Assembly: GCA_910584735.1 (NCBI GenBank)
Contig: CAJUBM010000070.1
Coordinates: forward strand, 1-15,585
Length of the DNA stretch: 15,585 bases
Source of the DNA: an uncultured Muribaculaceae bacterium
GTDB taxonomy: Bacteria > Bacteroidota > Bacteroidia > Bacteroidales > Muribaculaceae
Reading direction: 5' to 3'
Positions 7,401 to 13,270 of the stretch are shown piece by piece (within the stretch, counting starts at the first letter, position 1; each line of letters starts with the position of its first letter). The notes beneath the pieces were generated by a model. That model was not told where the DNA came from. It saw nothing but the letters and a program-made list of their open reading frames with translations, and made no database searches. The position numbers were made by a program, and so were the translations under genes.

Positions 7401-8927
7401 AACTGTGATGATACCAAGTATGGCCGTGCGGTACTTTATGATGAAAGTAACGATTTGGTTCAGCACACGGAGGAACACGGAAGAAGAAGTGTAGATGTGC
7501 CGCATGACCGGGTACAGCTTCTCGCCGAGTTCCACGGCAAGCTCCGTAACCCTTTTACGGGCCTTGTCGATTGCCGCCTGTGCCGTATTGTTGAAAATGG
7601 CGTATTCGTTAGAGGCCGAGGTGCCTTCGCGGAAAGCCTGATTAGCCTCGCCCAACTGCCATTTAAGGAAGTCGAGGTGCGAAGAAAGGTTTGACAGCAC
7701 CGAGGACACGCGGGCACCGTCGAGGCCGAGATCCTGGAACAGCGGCGAGAGTACGGCAAGAGCCTGGTCTTCGCCCAGTCTGCCGAGAGCTTCGAGGAAC
7801 ATCATCACGCCCTCCGTGGTAGACCTGTTGAGGGTTTCGATGAAAGTATTTGTTTCCAGCCCTACCTTTTTCGCCATTTCTCCCGGCTTCTTGAAAAGCT
7901 CCATAATGGTGCGCTGCAATGCCGTGGCCGACATTTCCACCTTTTGACCGTGCGCGTCGAGCGTGGCGGCAAATGCCATGATTTCGGGTATCGTCATTTT
8001 CGCCGTCGAGCCTATGCCGGCCATACGCTGCGCAAACTCCACGATGAAAGGCTTGGCCGCGGTGCAGTTCTGCGAAAGGTGGTTGACGGTCGAGCCAACT
8101 TTCAGCATCGCGTCGCGCACACCGTACATCTGCTCCATGCCGAAGATGTTAGACAGCTTGGCGATGGTCTGCGTGGCACCTTCGCCGAGGTCAACGAGCG
8201 CGACATTTATAATAGAGGCGGCTTCGACATACTCCTTGACGGACTGCACCGTATTGTAGCCGAGGCGTCCGCCCTCCTGTGCGAGAAGATTAAGCTGCTC
8301 GCGCGCCAGTCGTGTATCCATGCCTTTGAAAAGCTCGTTGAGTTCGAGCACTTCGGCGGCGGTCATACGGGTGTATTTCTGCGTGTTGGCAAGTGTTTCC
8401 TCCATTTCGGCGTAAGTGTTGACGGCTTTACGTCCGGCCATCACCAGCCCCGTAATGGCGGCTACCACTCCCATTATGGCCGTCTGGCAGTTGTTCAGCC
8501 AGTTGTTGAACCTCTGCCACCGTGTCTGCCCGACAGCCATCTGCGCGTTGACCTTAGCGATTTCAGCTTTAAGCAGTTTGATTTTGGCAATCTGCATATC
8601 CCACGCGGCAGTGCCGCGCTGTATGCCGTTAAGCTGTGATTGCAGGGTGCGCAGAGCCTTGTTAAGCTCCCTGGGTGTCGCCCTGTCCATTCGGGCAAGC
8701 ACCTGTTCGGCGGTCTTGGCCGAGGACTGCAATTTCTGAATAAGGCCGTTGGTCTGTTTCAGTTCCTTTTGCAGTTTCGACATCGTGGCCTTATCTCCGG
8801 CGGTCGCGGCTTTCGCCAGTTTCTTCTCCAGTTTTGCGGCCTCGGATTGCAAGCGTTTCAGCATTTGCTGGGCCTGCTTGCCGTTGACAGATAGCGTTAC
8901 CGTTGCGGAAGTATTGTAATTAGCCAT
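4419..8927 (-). CDS. Phage tail tape measure protein
   Basis: A 1502-residue protein that fixes tail length and is ejected through the tail. The N-terminus (about 20-130) is a Lys/Gln-rich coiled coil. A hydrophobic segment TAIMGVVAAITGLVMAG follows near 150-165. Next is the conserved tape measure core (about 170-360: MEETLANTQ, ELFKGMDTRLAREQL, EFAQRMAGIGSTAKMT). Several strong hydrophobic segments lie between about 490 and 620. A long charged coiled coil spans about 900-1290. The C-terminus has a last hydrophobic stretch (VPVIGYILAPIAAAMAVAAG) and the GGFTPEG...VAGVVHAGEWV ending common to tape measures. The length predicts a long, probably siphovirus-type tail. The Met start lies 19 bases after a consensus -7 box. 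Confidence 0.95.
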   Translation of the reverse strand: MANYNTSATVTLSVNGKQAQQMLKRLQSEAAKLEKKLAKAATAGDKATMSKLQKELKQTNGLIQKLQSSAKTAEQVLARMDRATPRELNKALRTLQSQLNGIQRGTAAWDMQIAKIKLLKAEIAKVNAQMAVGQTRWQRFNNWLNNCQTAIMGVVAAITGLVMAGRKAVNTYAEMEETLANTQKYTRMTAAEVLELNELFKGMDTRLAREQLNLLAQEGGRLGYNTVQSVKEYVEAASIINVALVDLGEGATQTIAKLSNIFGMEQMYGVRDAMLKVGSTVNHLSQNCTAAKPFIVEFAQRMAGIGSTAKMTIPEIMAFAATLDAHGQKVEMSATALQRTIMELFKKPGEMAKKVGLETNTFIETLNRSTTEGVMMFLEALGRLGEDQALAVLSPLFQDLGLDGARVSSVLSNLSSHLDFLKWQLGEANQAFREGTSASNEYAIFNNTAQAAIDKARKRVTELAVELGEKLYPVMRHIYTSSSVFLRVLNQIVTFIIKYRTAILGIITVFAAYYSWLGLVKTAHAAYNIVVKAATALHNAWRIAVVLGRIAVIAFTQGIGAATHAFRLLTAAMSANPFGLILAAVTALVLVIKALCDRTSEYTKKLREAVNTAANFSKELSKEQRQLDELFGKLEACKRGTKEYKEVKDTIISQYGKYLRGLINERNEITDLTAAYKRLAAAARIAAKERAIQGAKDAAQETFDDAFSGLAKKLQEQLVAYGKSYKDAVRITNRVVIDLQTTGTIGQDIVGELQGIKGSLQDKWGWTAHPVNVVNDMIGTHGEYTTAMGEINQIERETNPLAGYSATELRRLITDFEGHAERGEGGAIIIGINEPNPTTRRIAANEVSEFLDEARARLSVLETPSNDPVAGNPDFTLDDFTPYESEKDRKAREAEERRAAIKARKEFKDKLNDAKGEWEAGAAQNVSDYSAGLKSWTQFLLYKHNLEIKYYDDRLRIFEDYNLQEDEDYQELLKKKAEIQAEWLKKNAAMSVEESHRKKTAEEVQAQMDAATPGNALYGNEEALQQRLFEIKVKYLKEMRDAYTKDSEEYHNYVVQIEQAEDAERLRRQKLLAQRVAEWRKQYEYQEAGKRLELETQVLGEAYAAGLISYEDYLRAQSDLKKKYADEYMPDSARPAQGSAARTALAKKRELDIVASLEAQGVITHEQAEAAKDRINRAYEKKAIEGVRRLGSEHTNQLLDIYEAWKNFFDSTEEDGGNWATRLAALAQSVFAVMTAGMQQYSEFVRASSDLEVAKAEKKYDREIELAEGNSYRVKKAEKQKEKEIAKIKKEANRKMFVMQVIQAVAQTATNALNAYGSAAAVPVIGYILAPIAAAMAVAAGAIQIATIKKQQQASEAQGYKSGGFTPEGKPDQVAGVVHAGEWVASQKLVKSPQTRPLIEALDYAQRTNTVGSLTAADVSRSITAPMVLAAQPQAMPVVNVNVPPQAAPAADERLYATLDRLDERLNEPFVTVNTVTGDHGIQRAQDEYDRLMRNRLPKSRK

Positions 8928-8946
8928 AATTCAATAGTTTATTGCG

Positions 8947-8994
8947 CAAATGTAACCGCAGCCTCTCTGCCCCTAAAAGACGGATTTTAGGGGC
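8947..8994 (-). promoter_or_regulatory. Tape measure promoter with overlapping palindrome
   Basis: On the minus strand TACATTTG (8947-8954) matches TAnnTTTG exactly, with TTTT 20 bases upstream at the -33 position. That -33 element lies inside a perfect 10-bp inverted repeat, GCCCCTAAAA (8969-8978) and TTTTAGGGGC (8985-8994), separated by 6 bases. No T-run follows it on either strand, so it looks more like an operator than a terminator. The tape measure gene can therefore be expressed on its own and possibly under repression. Confidence 0.5.
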
Positions 8995-8997
8995 GTC

Positions 8998-9221
8998 GCG
9001 CGCAAATTGTGGGCGGTGCAGCCGGTGGCCCCGCAGTTTGCGCGCATAAAGCACCTCGCCGCCGCGATGTTTCGGGTATGAAATCGGGTCCCGGAATATC
9101 GCGGCGGCAAAGAGGTGTAACACAACGTTTTAACCGTACCGCTTCGGCGGTTCTACAAAAGTCCACGGATTTTTAGGAGGTTAAAAACGTTGTAAGCCTG
9201 AAAAACAGCGTTTTATCAGGC
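8998..9221. other. Row of four strong hairpins upstream of the tape measure gene
   Basis: (1) GCGCGCAAA (8998-9006) with TTTGCGCGC (9037-9045), extended inside by TGTGGG/CCCGCA-type pairing. (2) CACCTC plus GCCGCCGCGAT (9052-9068) with ATCGCGGCGGC plus GAGGTG (9098-9117), 17 pairs. (3) ACAACGTTTTAACC (9122-9135) with GGTTAAAAACGTTGT (9179-9193), enclosing ACCGC-TTCG-GCGGT (9138-9151), a UUCG tetraloop hairpin. (4) GCCTGA...TCAGGC (9196-9221) with inner AAAAC/GTTTT. No gene is supported here. The stems, and especially the tetraloop, suggest structured RNA, but DNA-level roles are equally open. The strand is unknown. Confidence 0.6.
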
Positions 9222-10740
9222 GCAAAGGGGGTTCGGGGGAATATTTTCCACCGAGGGTGCTTCGCACTATCCCCCCACGGCCTGTCGCTTTTTTCGGGTT
9301 GTTTCGGGATTTTCGGGCGGAATATGTAACCGCACCCACCGCCGCGCCCTGCGTAGGCGAAAGCGCGGTGATGTCGTTGACGCGATAATCAAAACGGGCG
9401 CAGGTCGTTTTGAGGTCGCGGCAAATTCCTATCCTTACATCAGCCGACGGGCGGTGATGCCCCGATGATGAAGCCGTGTTGTGGATTGGCATAAAAATCA
9501 GGGTGGAACGTAGCACGGGAGGCACGGCATACACCGTGAGCGCAGGGAGCGGTGTTGCCGTGGTATGAGTTGCTGTGCCACATTCCTTGTTTATCGCGGC
9601 CAATCCACTCTCGGCTGCATCATTTCCATATCCCGGAAGCACGTCGGGGTGATGTCGCGGCAAGCGTGGCGGTGGAGGCGATGCGCGTAGTGGAGGTGGC
9701 CGGGGCAACGGGGCGGTGATGAAAGGCGGAGCAATGCAGCCCAACCGAAAATCTCGGCCATAAAAGCCTCTGTGAAACAGTGGGTTGTTGGCCGGTTAAA
9801 GGTTTTCGATTGATGCGGAATGACCGCTCGGCCTTTCATCAGCGACCGCCACGGCAGCCGTAGCGTAGCTGTGCGCCGACGCGCCGCGTTTGGGGCGTGG
9901 GGCGGGGCTTGTGTCGGTATGCCGTTATGTCAATGTGTGGTTGCCGATGCCGCAGGGCGTGTGTCGTGGGTGCACGCCCCCGGCAGACGGTCTGCCGTAA
10001 TGCAGCGGCGGTGCGGGGCGGCTTTGCAATGCAGTGAGAGGCACCCCCGACCGCAGGGAGTTGGCTCTAATGACCGTAGGGCGTTTGTGCCATTGGGGTG
10101 CCACCACGTCCGCACTGCCAAGCCATGCCCGGCAACGCGGCGGAGTGCAGTCAGAACGGCGAAAGGGGGCTGTCGGCCACGGTGCGCCCGGAGGTGTCGG
10201 CAAGCCAAGTCGTTGTGTCGGCATACCGTTATGTCGGCGTGTCGTGGCGGTTGTCCGCGAGGGTGGCCGATGTTCCTCTGCCGGGCGTTGTGCGGTGGCG
10301 GATCAGGGCGTGGGCGCGAGGGTGTGAGCGGAGGTGGCGCGGCGACAGTGAGCGCGGCAAGGCTCGGAGTGTTTGAACACCGCCGCCGGGTGTCGGTCTG
10401 AACTGTGTTCAAGGCACTCTCTTAAAAGCCGGAGTGAAGCCGTGGCGCAACGTGGCGTTTGTGGAGCGACAGACGCCGGAGCAGTATGCGGAGGTGTCGG
10501 AGCGGAACAATTTGAGAGTGTGCCGGGGCCGACACCCGACGGCAGAGGGCAACAAGCGCAGCGCGGAACTCGGAGCCGCTGCCAAGTGAGCCGCCACGCG
10601 CCGGAGCGATTAAGTCAAAGCGGCCTGTGCCTGTAAGCCGCCGCCTCACAACGCGATGGGTGGGATTGGGGATAATGCAAACGGCTACCCTCACGGGCAA
10701 CTGTCTGAAATACACATATGACATATCAGAGAATACGAAA
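9222..10740. other. GC-rich 1.5-kb stretch without a supported gene
   Basis: Several open frames exist on both strands, but they are artefacts of high GC: their translations are rich in Arg, Pro, Ser, His and Cys, have no domain-like pattern and overlap one another. Structure seen: a perfect palindrome CGGCAGAC-G-GTCTGCCG (9981-9997); stem GGGCGTG/CACGCCC (9955-9979); GGCACCCC/GGGGTGCC (10040-10102); an imperfect stem GAGTGTTTGAACAC with GTGTTCAAGGCACTC (10366-10420); and a 32-base direct repeat at 9909-9940 and 10213-10244 with 26 matches. A plus-strand frame from 10377 to 10592 looks faintly protein-like near its end but has no start codon. I cannot say what the region does. Confidence 0.5.
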
Positions 10741-10747
10741 AAATTGC

Positions 10748-10755
10748 TAAATTTG
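10748..10755 (+). promoter_or_regulatory. -7 box of the secreted cargo gene
   Basis: TAAATTTG matches TAnnTTTG exactly and lies 27 bases before the start codon, after the shift from GC-rich to AT-rich sequence. No good TTTG is seen at -33. It gives the following plus-strand gene its own promoter. Confidence 0.5.
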
Positions 10756-10782
10756 CATCATACAATCATACAGTATTAGTTT

Positions 10783-11469
10783 ATGTATAAAGCAATCGCA
10801 ATAGCCGCAGGTATTATGATGTTAGTCACATCTGTTGTTGCACAAGAAACAACATCAAGGTTTGAACATCACGCAAATCTTGTCGGCAACACGTTAAATT
10901 GTTCGGCAGTTGAAGTGTTGGGTTATAACGATTATAATGGCTGTAAAATATCAGATACTTATAATATCATTGATAGCTGTTATATGGAGATAGGCGATGC
11001 GAAAGTTGTCAATATATATCACCTCGCTATCTTATCGCCAGACTATAACAATGGGAAGAAATGGGATTTATACAGCGATAGGGTGTTGTTGATGAAAAAA
11101 GGAGAAGACACTTTTATTTATGATAATGTAATTTCAAATGAGCCGATAATAGACGACGGGATTATTGTTCCTTGCGAAAGATTCTTTATCCCATCTGAAG
11201 ATGAAAATGATGGAACATTTAACCAACCTTGCGATTTCGAGCTTGCCTATGTTAGAGGTCAAGGTTATAAGGTCGGGTGGAATATTGCTATACAGATTAG
11301 AGAGGATAAACTGTATATTGTAGGACTTTGTGTTTGGGAGCATAATTCTGATTTAACGTATACCAAGCGTATTGCTTATGAATACGAAACGGGTAAATTC
11401 CCGTTGGATAGGTTTGAGCGGTCGATGATAGACCAAGTGAGAAATGATGAAAATCCGATGCAAGAATAA
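10783..11469 (+). CDS. Secreted protein of unknown function (phage cargo/moron candidate)
   Basis: A 228-residue protein with a classical signal peptide: short N-terminus with Lys3, hydrophobic AIAIAAGIMMLVTSVV, then likely cleavage after VVA with Gln as the first mature residue, as is common in Bacteroidetes exported proteins. The mature part is acidic, rich in Asp, Tyr and Asn, looks beta-rich and has six Cys that could form disulfides. No family is recognised. It lies on the plus strand between the minus-strand spanin candidate and tape measure modules, is much more AT-rich than both, and has its own promoter and a following stem-loop, which is the pattern of a phage moron expressed in the lysogen. 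An envelope role such as superinfection exclusion or a host-fitness trait is conjecture. Confidence 0.8.
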   Translation: MYKAIAIAAGIMMLVTSVVAQETTSRFEHHANLVGNTLNCSAVEVLGYNDYNGCKISDTYNIIDSCYMEIGDAKVVNIYHLAILSPDYNNGKKWDLYSDRVLLMKKGEDTFIYDNVISNEPIIDDGIIVPCERFFIPSEDENDGTFNQPCDFELAYVRGQGYKVGWNIAIQIREDKLYIVGLCVWEHNSDLTYTKRIAYEYETGKFPLDRFERSMIDQVRNDENPMQE

Positions 11470-11473
11470 ACGA

Positions 11474-11501
11474 GCCGCCCGACTTTCGCAAGCCGGGCGG
11501 T
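11474..11501 (+). terminator. Stem-loop between convergent genes
   Basis: GCCGCCCG (11474-11481) pairs with CGGGCGGT (11494-11501) around a 12-nt loop, just after the stop of the secreted cargo gene and before the end of the convergent spanin candidate. The T-run is poor on both strands (TTCTGTC on plus, CTCGTTTATTC on minus), so termination may be partial but could act in both directions. Confidence 0.5.
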
Positions 11502-11532
11502 TCTGTCAATCACAATCTGCTTATGAAAAAAC

Positions 11533-12063
11533 TTATATCTCGGTGTGGCGTTTGCGGCGGCGGAGGTAGAGGGCGATGCCCGACACAATCAGAATGAGGG
11601 CGGCGAGGGTGAGTATTATCCGGGTGGTGTCGGGCGGCTCGGCTACGGAGGTGGTGGTTGTGTGTTCGGCTCTCGATGTGGCGGAGGCGTGGCGGTAGGC
11701 CACGGTGTCAAGTCGGTTATATCCGGCTATGGCGTTGCGTGTCTGTCTGCGGCGGTCGGCAATCTTACCGCCGACGGCGCGGATTCTGACGGTTTCTTCG
11801 GGCGACGCTGCCGATAGTGCTGCGTCGGCGGCGTGTCGCTCTATTGTTATATCCAGCGTGTCGAAGTCGAAGCTGATGCGGCGCATGGCGGTGTCGATGC
11901 GGAGGAAGTAGCCGGAGGCGAGGGAGGCGGCCACGCTGTCGGTGTCGGCGGTGTTGTTGGCGACAATATCCTTTTTCGATTTGCAGCCGCAAAGCGCGGT
12001 GAAAATCAGTATGTATGCGGCAAATGTCGAGAACCGAGAGTTGAGGGTCGAGATGGCTTTCAT
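11533..12063 (-). CDS. Candidate one-piece spanin (lipoprotein with C-terminal membrane anchor)
   Basis: A 176-residue protein with two membrane anchors. The N-terminus is a lipoprotein signal peptide ending in lipobox LCGC (Cys27), followed by KSKKD. Near the C-terminus is one transmembrane helix (about 147-167, IILTLAALILIVSGIALYL) and then a strongly basic tail, RRRKRHTEI, which should stay in the cytoplasm. The roughly 115 residues between them would span the periplasm. That topology is the definition of a u-spanin such as T1 gp11, which joins outer and inner membranes and fuses them as the last step of lysis. It is the third gene after a holin-like gene and an amidase on the same strand, supporting the role. 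No sequence motif proves it; some other phage envelope lipoprotein remains possible. Confidence 0.6.
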   Translation of the reverse strand: MKAISTLNSRFSTFAAYILIFTALCGCKSKKDIVANNTADTDSVAASLASGYFLRIDTAMRRISFDFDTLDITIERHAADAALSAASPEETVRIRAVGGKIADRRRQTRNAIAGYNRLDTVAYRHASATSRAEHTTTTSVAEPPDTTRIILTLAALILIVSGIALYLRRRKRHTEI

Positions 12064-12080
12064 AGGTCGGATATGTCTTT

Positions 12081-12172
12081 ATATTGCCAAAGGTTTGCTT
12101 GATAGCTTGCACCAGCGATCGCAGAGCTTTGCCCTGCGGCCGCTGACGTACAAGCGCAAACTTTGGCGATAT
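12081..12172. repeat. Long imperfect hairpin between amidase and spanin candidate
   Basis: ATATTGCCAAAG (12081-12092) pairs with CTTTGGCGATAT (12161-12172) with one wobble. Moving inward, TTTGC/GCAAA, GCTTG/CAAGC, CAGCG/CGCTG and GCAG/CTGC continue the arm, broken by small bulges, to an apical loop of about 10 bases. It fills the 115-bp gap between two lysis genes. It could set expression of the downstream gene by RNA structure, or be a small palindromic insertion. Confidence 0.5.
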
Positions 12173-12178
12173 TCATAT

Positions 12179-12622
12179 TTATAAATCTGAATATTCGGCG
12201 GTTGCGTCGAAGGAGGGGCACGCTTTGGGGGCAAAATCACGGTGTCCGTATATCCGTGCACCGGGGTATCGCTCTTTCAGTTTCTTCAGGAGTTGGCGCA
12301 GGGCTGTTTTCTGTATTGGTGTGCGCGTGTCTTTTGGTTCGGGCTGTCCGTCGGGTAACCGCCTGTGGGCGTCGCAGCCGCCAACATAGCACACGCCTAT
12401 GGAGTGGGCGTTGTGGCCGGAGCAATGTGCGCCGACCTGTTCGACGGGGCGGCCATTATGTACGGAGCCGTCGAGATATACGATGTAGTGATAGCCTATG
12501 TCGCGCCAGCCGTTGCCTTTTGGTTTCGGCGCGGTGTGCCACTGTCGGATTTGCTGCACGGTGAAGGGCTTTCCCTCCGGGGTGGCCGTGCAATGCACGA
12601 TGATTTCGGTTATGCTTCGCAT
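12179..12622 (-). CDS. N-acetylmuramoyl-L-alanine amidase (endolysin, T7-lysozyme type)
   Basis: A 147-residue single-domain Amidase_2-type enzyme that cuts the bond between muramic acid and L-alanine in peptidoglycan to release phage. The zinc ligands are H10 (IIVHCTAT), H127 (YGHRD) and C135, with catalytic K133 (APKACPSF) and a catalytic Tyr in GYHYIVYLDG (Y44 or Y46), matching H17, H122, C130, K128 and Y46 of T7 lysozyme. GAHCSGHNAHSIGVCYVGG is the usual core strand. There is no signal peptide or separate wall-binding domain, so export should depend on the holin. It sits between the holin-like gene and the spanin candidate. Confidence 0.95.
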   Translation of the reverse strand: MRSITEIIVHCTATPEGKPFTVQQIRQWHTAPKPKGNGWRDIGYHYIVYLDGSVHNGRPVEQVGAHCSGHNAHSIGVCYVGGCDAHRRLPDGQPEPKDTRTPIQKTALRQLLKKLKERYPGARIYGHRDFAPKACPSFDATAEYSDL

Positions 12623-12624
12623 AA

Positions 12625-12663
12625 GGTTATGAGGGTTATAAGGTTATGAGGTTATGGGGTTAT
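12625..12663. repeat. Tandem GGTTAT repeat, about 8-bp period
   Basis: GGTTAT occurs five times, at 12625, 12634, 12642, 12650 and 12658, giving steps of 9, 8, 8 and 8 bases. The array covers the last codons and stop of the holin-like gene and the short gap before the amidase start (12622). Slippage here would change the spacing in front of the amidase or the holin-like C-terminus. Confidence 0.7.
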
Positions 12664-12885
12664 GTCTTCGTCGCGGTCTTTTGGCCGTGCGTATTTGTAA
12701 TGATAGTCGATGCCGAACAGTGCCCCGGCGAAGGTGAGGATTTCGCCGAAGGCTATCAGCACGGAGTTGTGTATCTCGCCCGGCGGCGGCAGAATAAACC
12801 CTGCCACGAGCAGCCCGCAGCCGAGGGCGATAAGGGCAATGGCGGCGAGTAGCTGTATGGTGGGCTTGTGTTTGCGGAGGTTCAT
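12652..12885 (-). CDS. Holin-like small membrane protein
   Basis: A 77-residue protein with two transmembrane helices (about 10-32 and 41-59) joined by a short PPPGEIHN turn, a basic N-terminus (MNLRKHKP) and a charged C-terminal tail (PKDRDEDITP). Size, two-helix topology and position directly before the amidase are those of a class II holin, which would open the inner membrane for the endolysin. Holins are too varied in sequence for a motif proof. No consensus promoter is seen just upstream on its strand, so it probably depends on transcription from the tail gene at 13271-14269 or beyond. Confidence 0.65.
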   Translation of the reverse strand: MNLRKHKPTIQLLAAIALIALGCGLLVAGFILPPPGEIHNSVLIAFGEILTFAGALFGIDYHYKYARPKDRDEDITP

Positions 12886-12902
12886 AATTTGTGGCGTAAT
12901 TA

Positions 12903-12934
12903 TTTGTGTATGTGGTGAATTATGATTATCTTTG
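12903..12934 (+). promoter_or_regulatory. Near-ideal Bacteroidetes promoter for a non-coding transcript
   Basis: TTTG (12903-12906), a 20-base spacer and TATCTTTG (12927-12934) match the Bacteroidetes -33/-7 consensus TTTG-N19/20-TAnnTTTG at every defined position. The predicted start of transcription is near 12940. It fires away from the holin-like gene and towards the 3' end of the tail gene, with no plus-strand coding gene in front of it. Confidence 0.7.
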
Positions 12935-12940
12935 CGTCTG

Positions 12941-13166
12941 TAAGTGAAACCATACTAAAAATGACCCGGACACCTCTTAACAATGTAAAGCCGCGCTAAA
13001 GATGAACTGGATACCTCTGCGTATGGCGGATAGCATTTCCCATAAGGGCTAACACGCCGGAGTTCCATAGATAGCATTTCCGGGTGGTCTTGTACCACAA
13101 GGGCTATCTCGGCTCGTATAAAAGATAGCATACCCTTGCGGCTCGCCCGTGAGGGCTTTCTTTTTT
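12941..13166 (+). ncRNA. Candidate structured small RNA with three GATAGC modules
   Basis: Transcript of about 225 nt inferred from a consensus promoter and a strong terminator; the exact 5' end is an estimate. GATAGCAT[T/A][T/C]CC occurs three times (13029-13040, 13070-13081, 13124-13135), each followed by an [A/G]AGGGCT element (13044, 13099, 13151). In module 1 GGCG-GATAGC (13025-13034) pairs with GCTAAC-A-CGCC (13048-13058). In module 2 GATAGC (13070-13075) pairs with GCTATC (13103-13108) and encloses GTGGT/ACCAC. Module 3 merges with the terminator stem. An 81-codon frame on the other strand covers the region, but the repeats fall in different frames of it, arguing for RNA. It lies between the tail and lysis genes, opposite to their transcription, so it could be an antisense or trans-acting regulator. 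Not a family I recognise. Confidence 0.6.
13133..13166 (+). terminator. Intrinsic terminator of the small RNA
   Basis: CCCTTGCGG (13133-13141) pairs with CCGTGAGGG (13147-13155) around a 5-nt loop, followed by CTTTCTTTTTT. A second small stem, TGCGGC-TTT-GCCGCA (13166-13180), comes right after. Confidence 0.8.
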
Positions 13167-13188
13167 GCGGCTTTGCCGCAGTGGAGGG

Positions 13189-13259
13189 TTCATTGTTCAT
13201 TGTTCATAGAGAGGTGGGGGCGGTGTGATTCAATGAACTATGAACTTTCTACTATGAAC
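13189..13259. repeat. Short TTCATTG/TTCATAG direct and inverted repeats
   Basis: TTCATTG, TTCATTG and TTCATAG run in tandem from 13189 to 13209, and the complementary CAATGAA-CTATGAAC (13231-13245) and another CTATGAAC (13252-13259) follow. They lie between the small RNA terminator and the stop of the tail gene. They can fold into a stem, with no T-run after it. Confidence 0.55.
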
Positions 13260-13270
13260 TTGCGAAGCAG

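Noticed and set aside
8969..8994. Intrinsic terminator
   Set aside because: The stem is perfect, but neither strand has a T-run after it; its overlap with the promoter suggests an operator.
9181..9744. Minus-strand 187-codon open frame in the GC-rich stretch
   Set aside because: Pro/Arg/His/Thr-rich translation without domain features; it crosses the hairpin at 9196-9221 and is explained by high GC.
9820..10401. Plus-strand 193-codon open frame (and the overlapping minus-strand frame 9930-10412)
   Set aside because: Cys/Arg/Gly-rich, low-complexity translations on both strands of the same GC-rich DNA; neither looks like a protein.
10377..10592. Plus-strand frame ending in VSERNNLRVCRG...ELGAAAK, possible gene remnant
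   Set aside because: The end looks faintly protein-like, but there is no start codon, the upstream part is not protein-like, and a stop lies just before it. Kept only as a weak hint.
12625..12663. CRISPR-like array
   Set aside because: Units are only 6-8 bp with no spacers; it is a simple tandem repeat.
12955..13200. Minus-strand 81-codon open frame over the small RNA
   Set aside because: The three GATAGC repeats fall in different frames of it, it has no domain pattern, and a consensus promoter and terminator point to plus-strand RNA.
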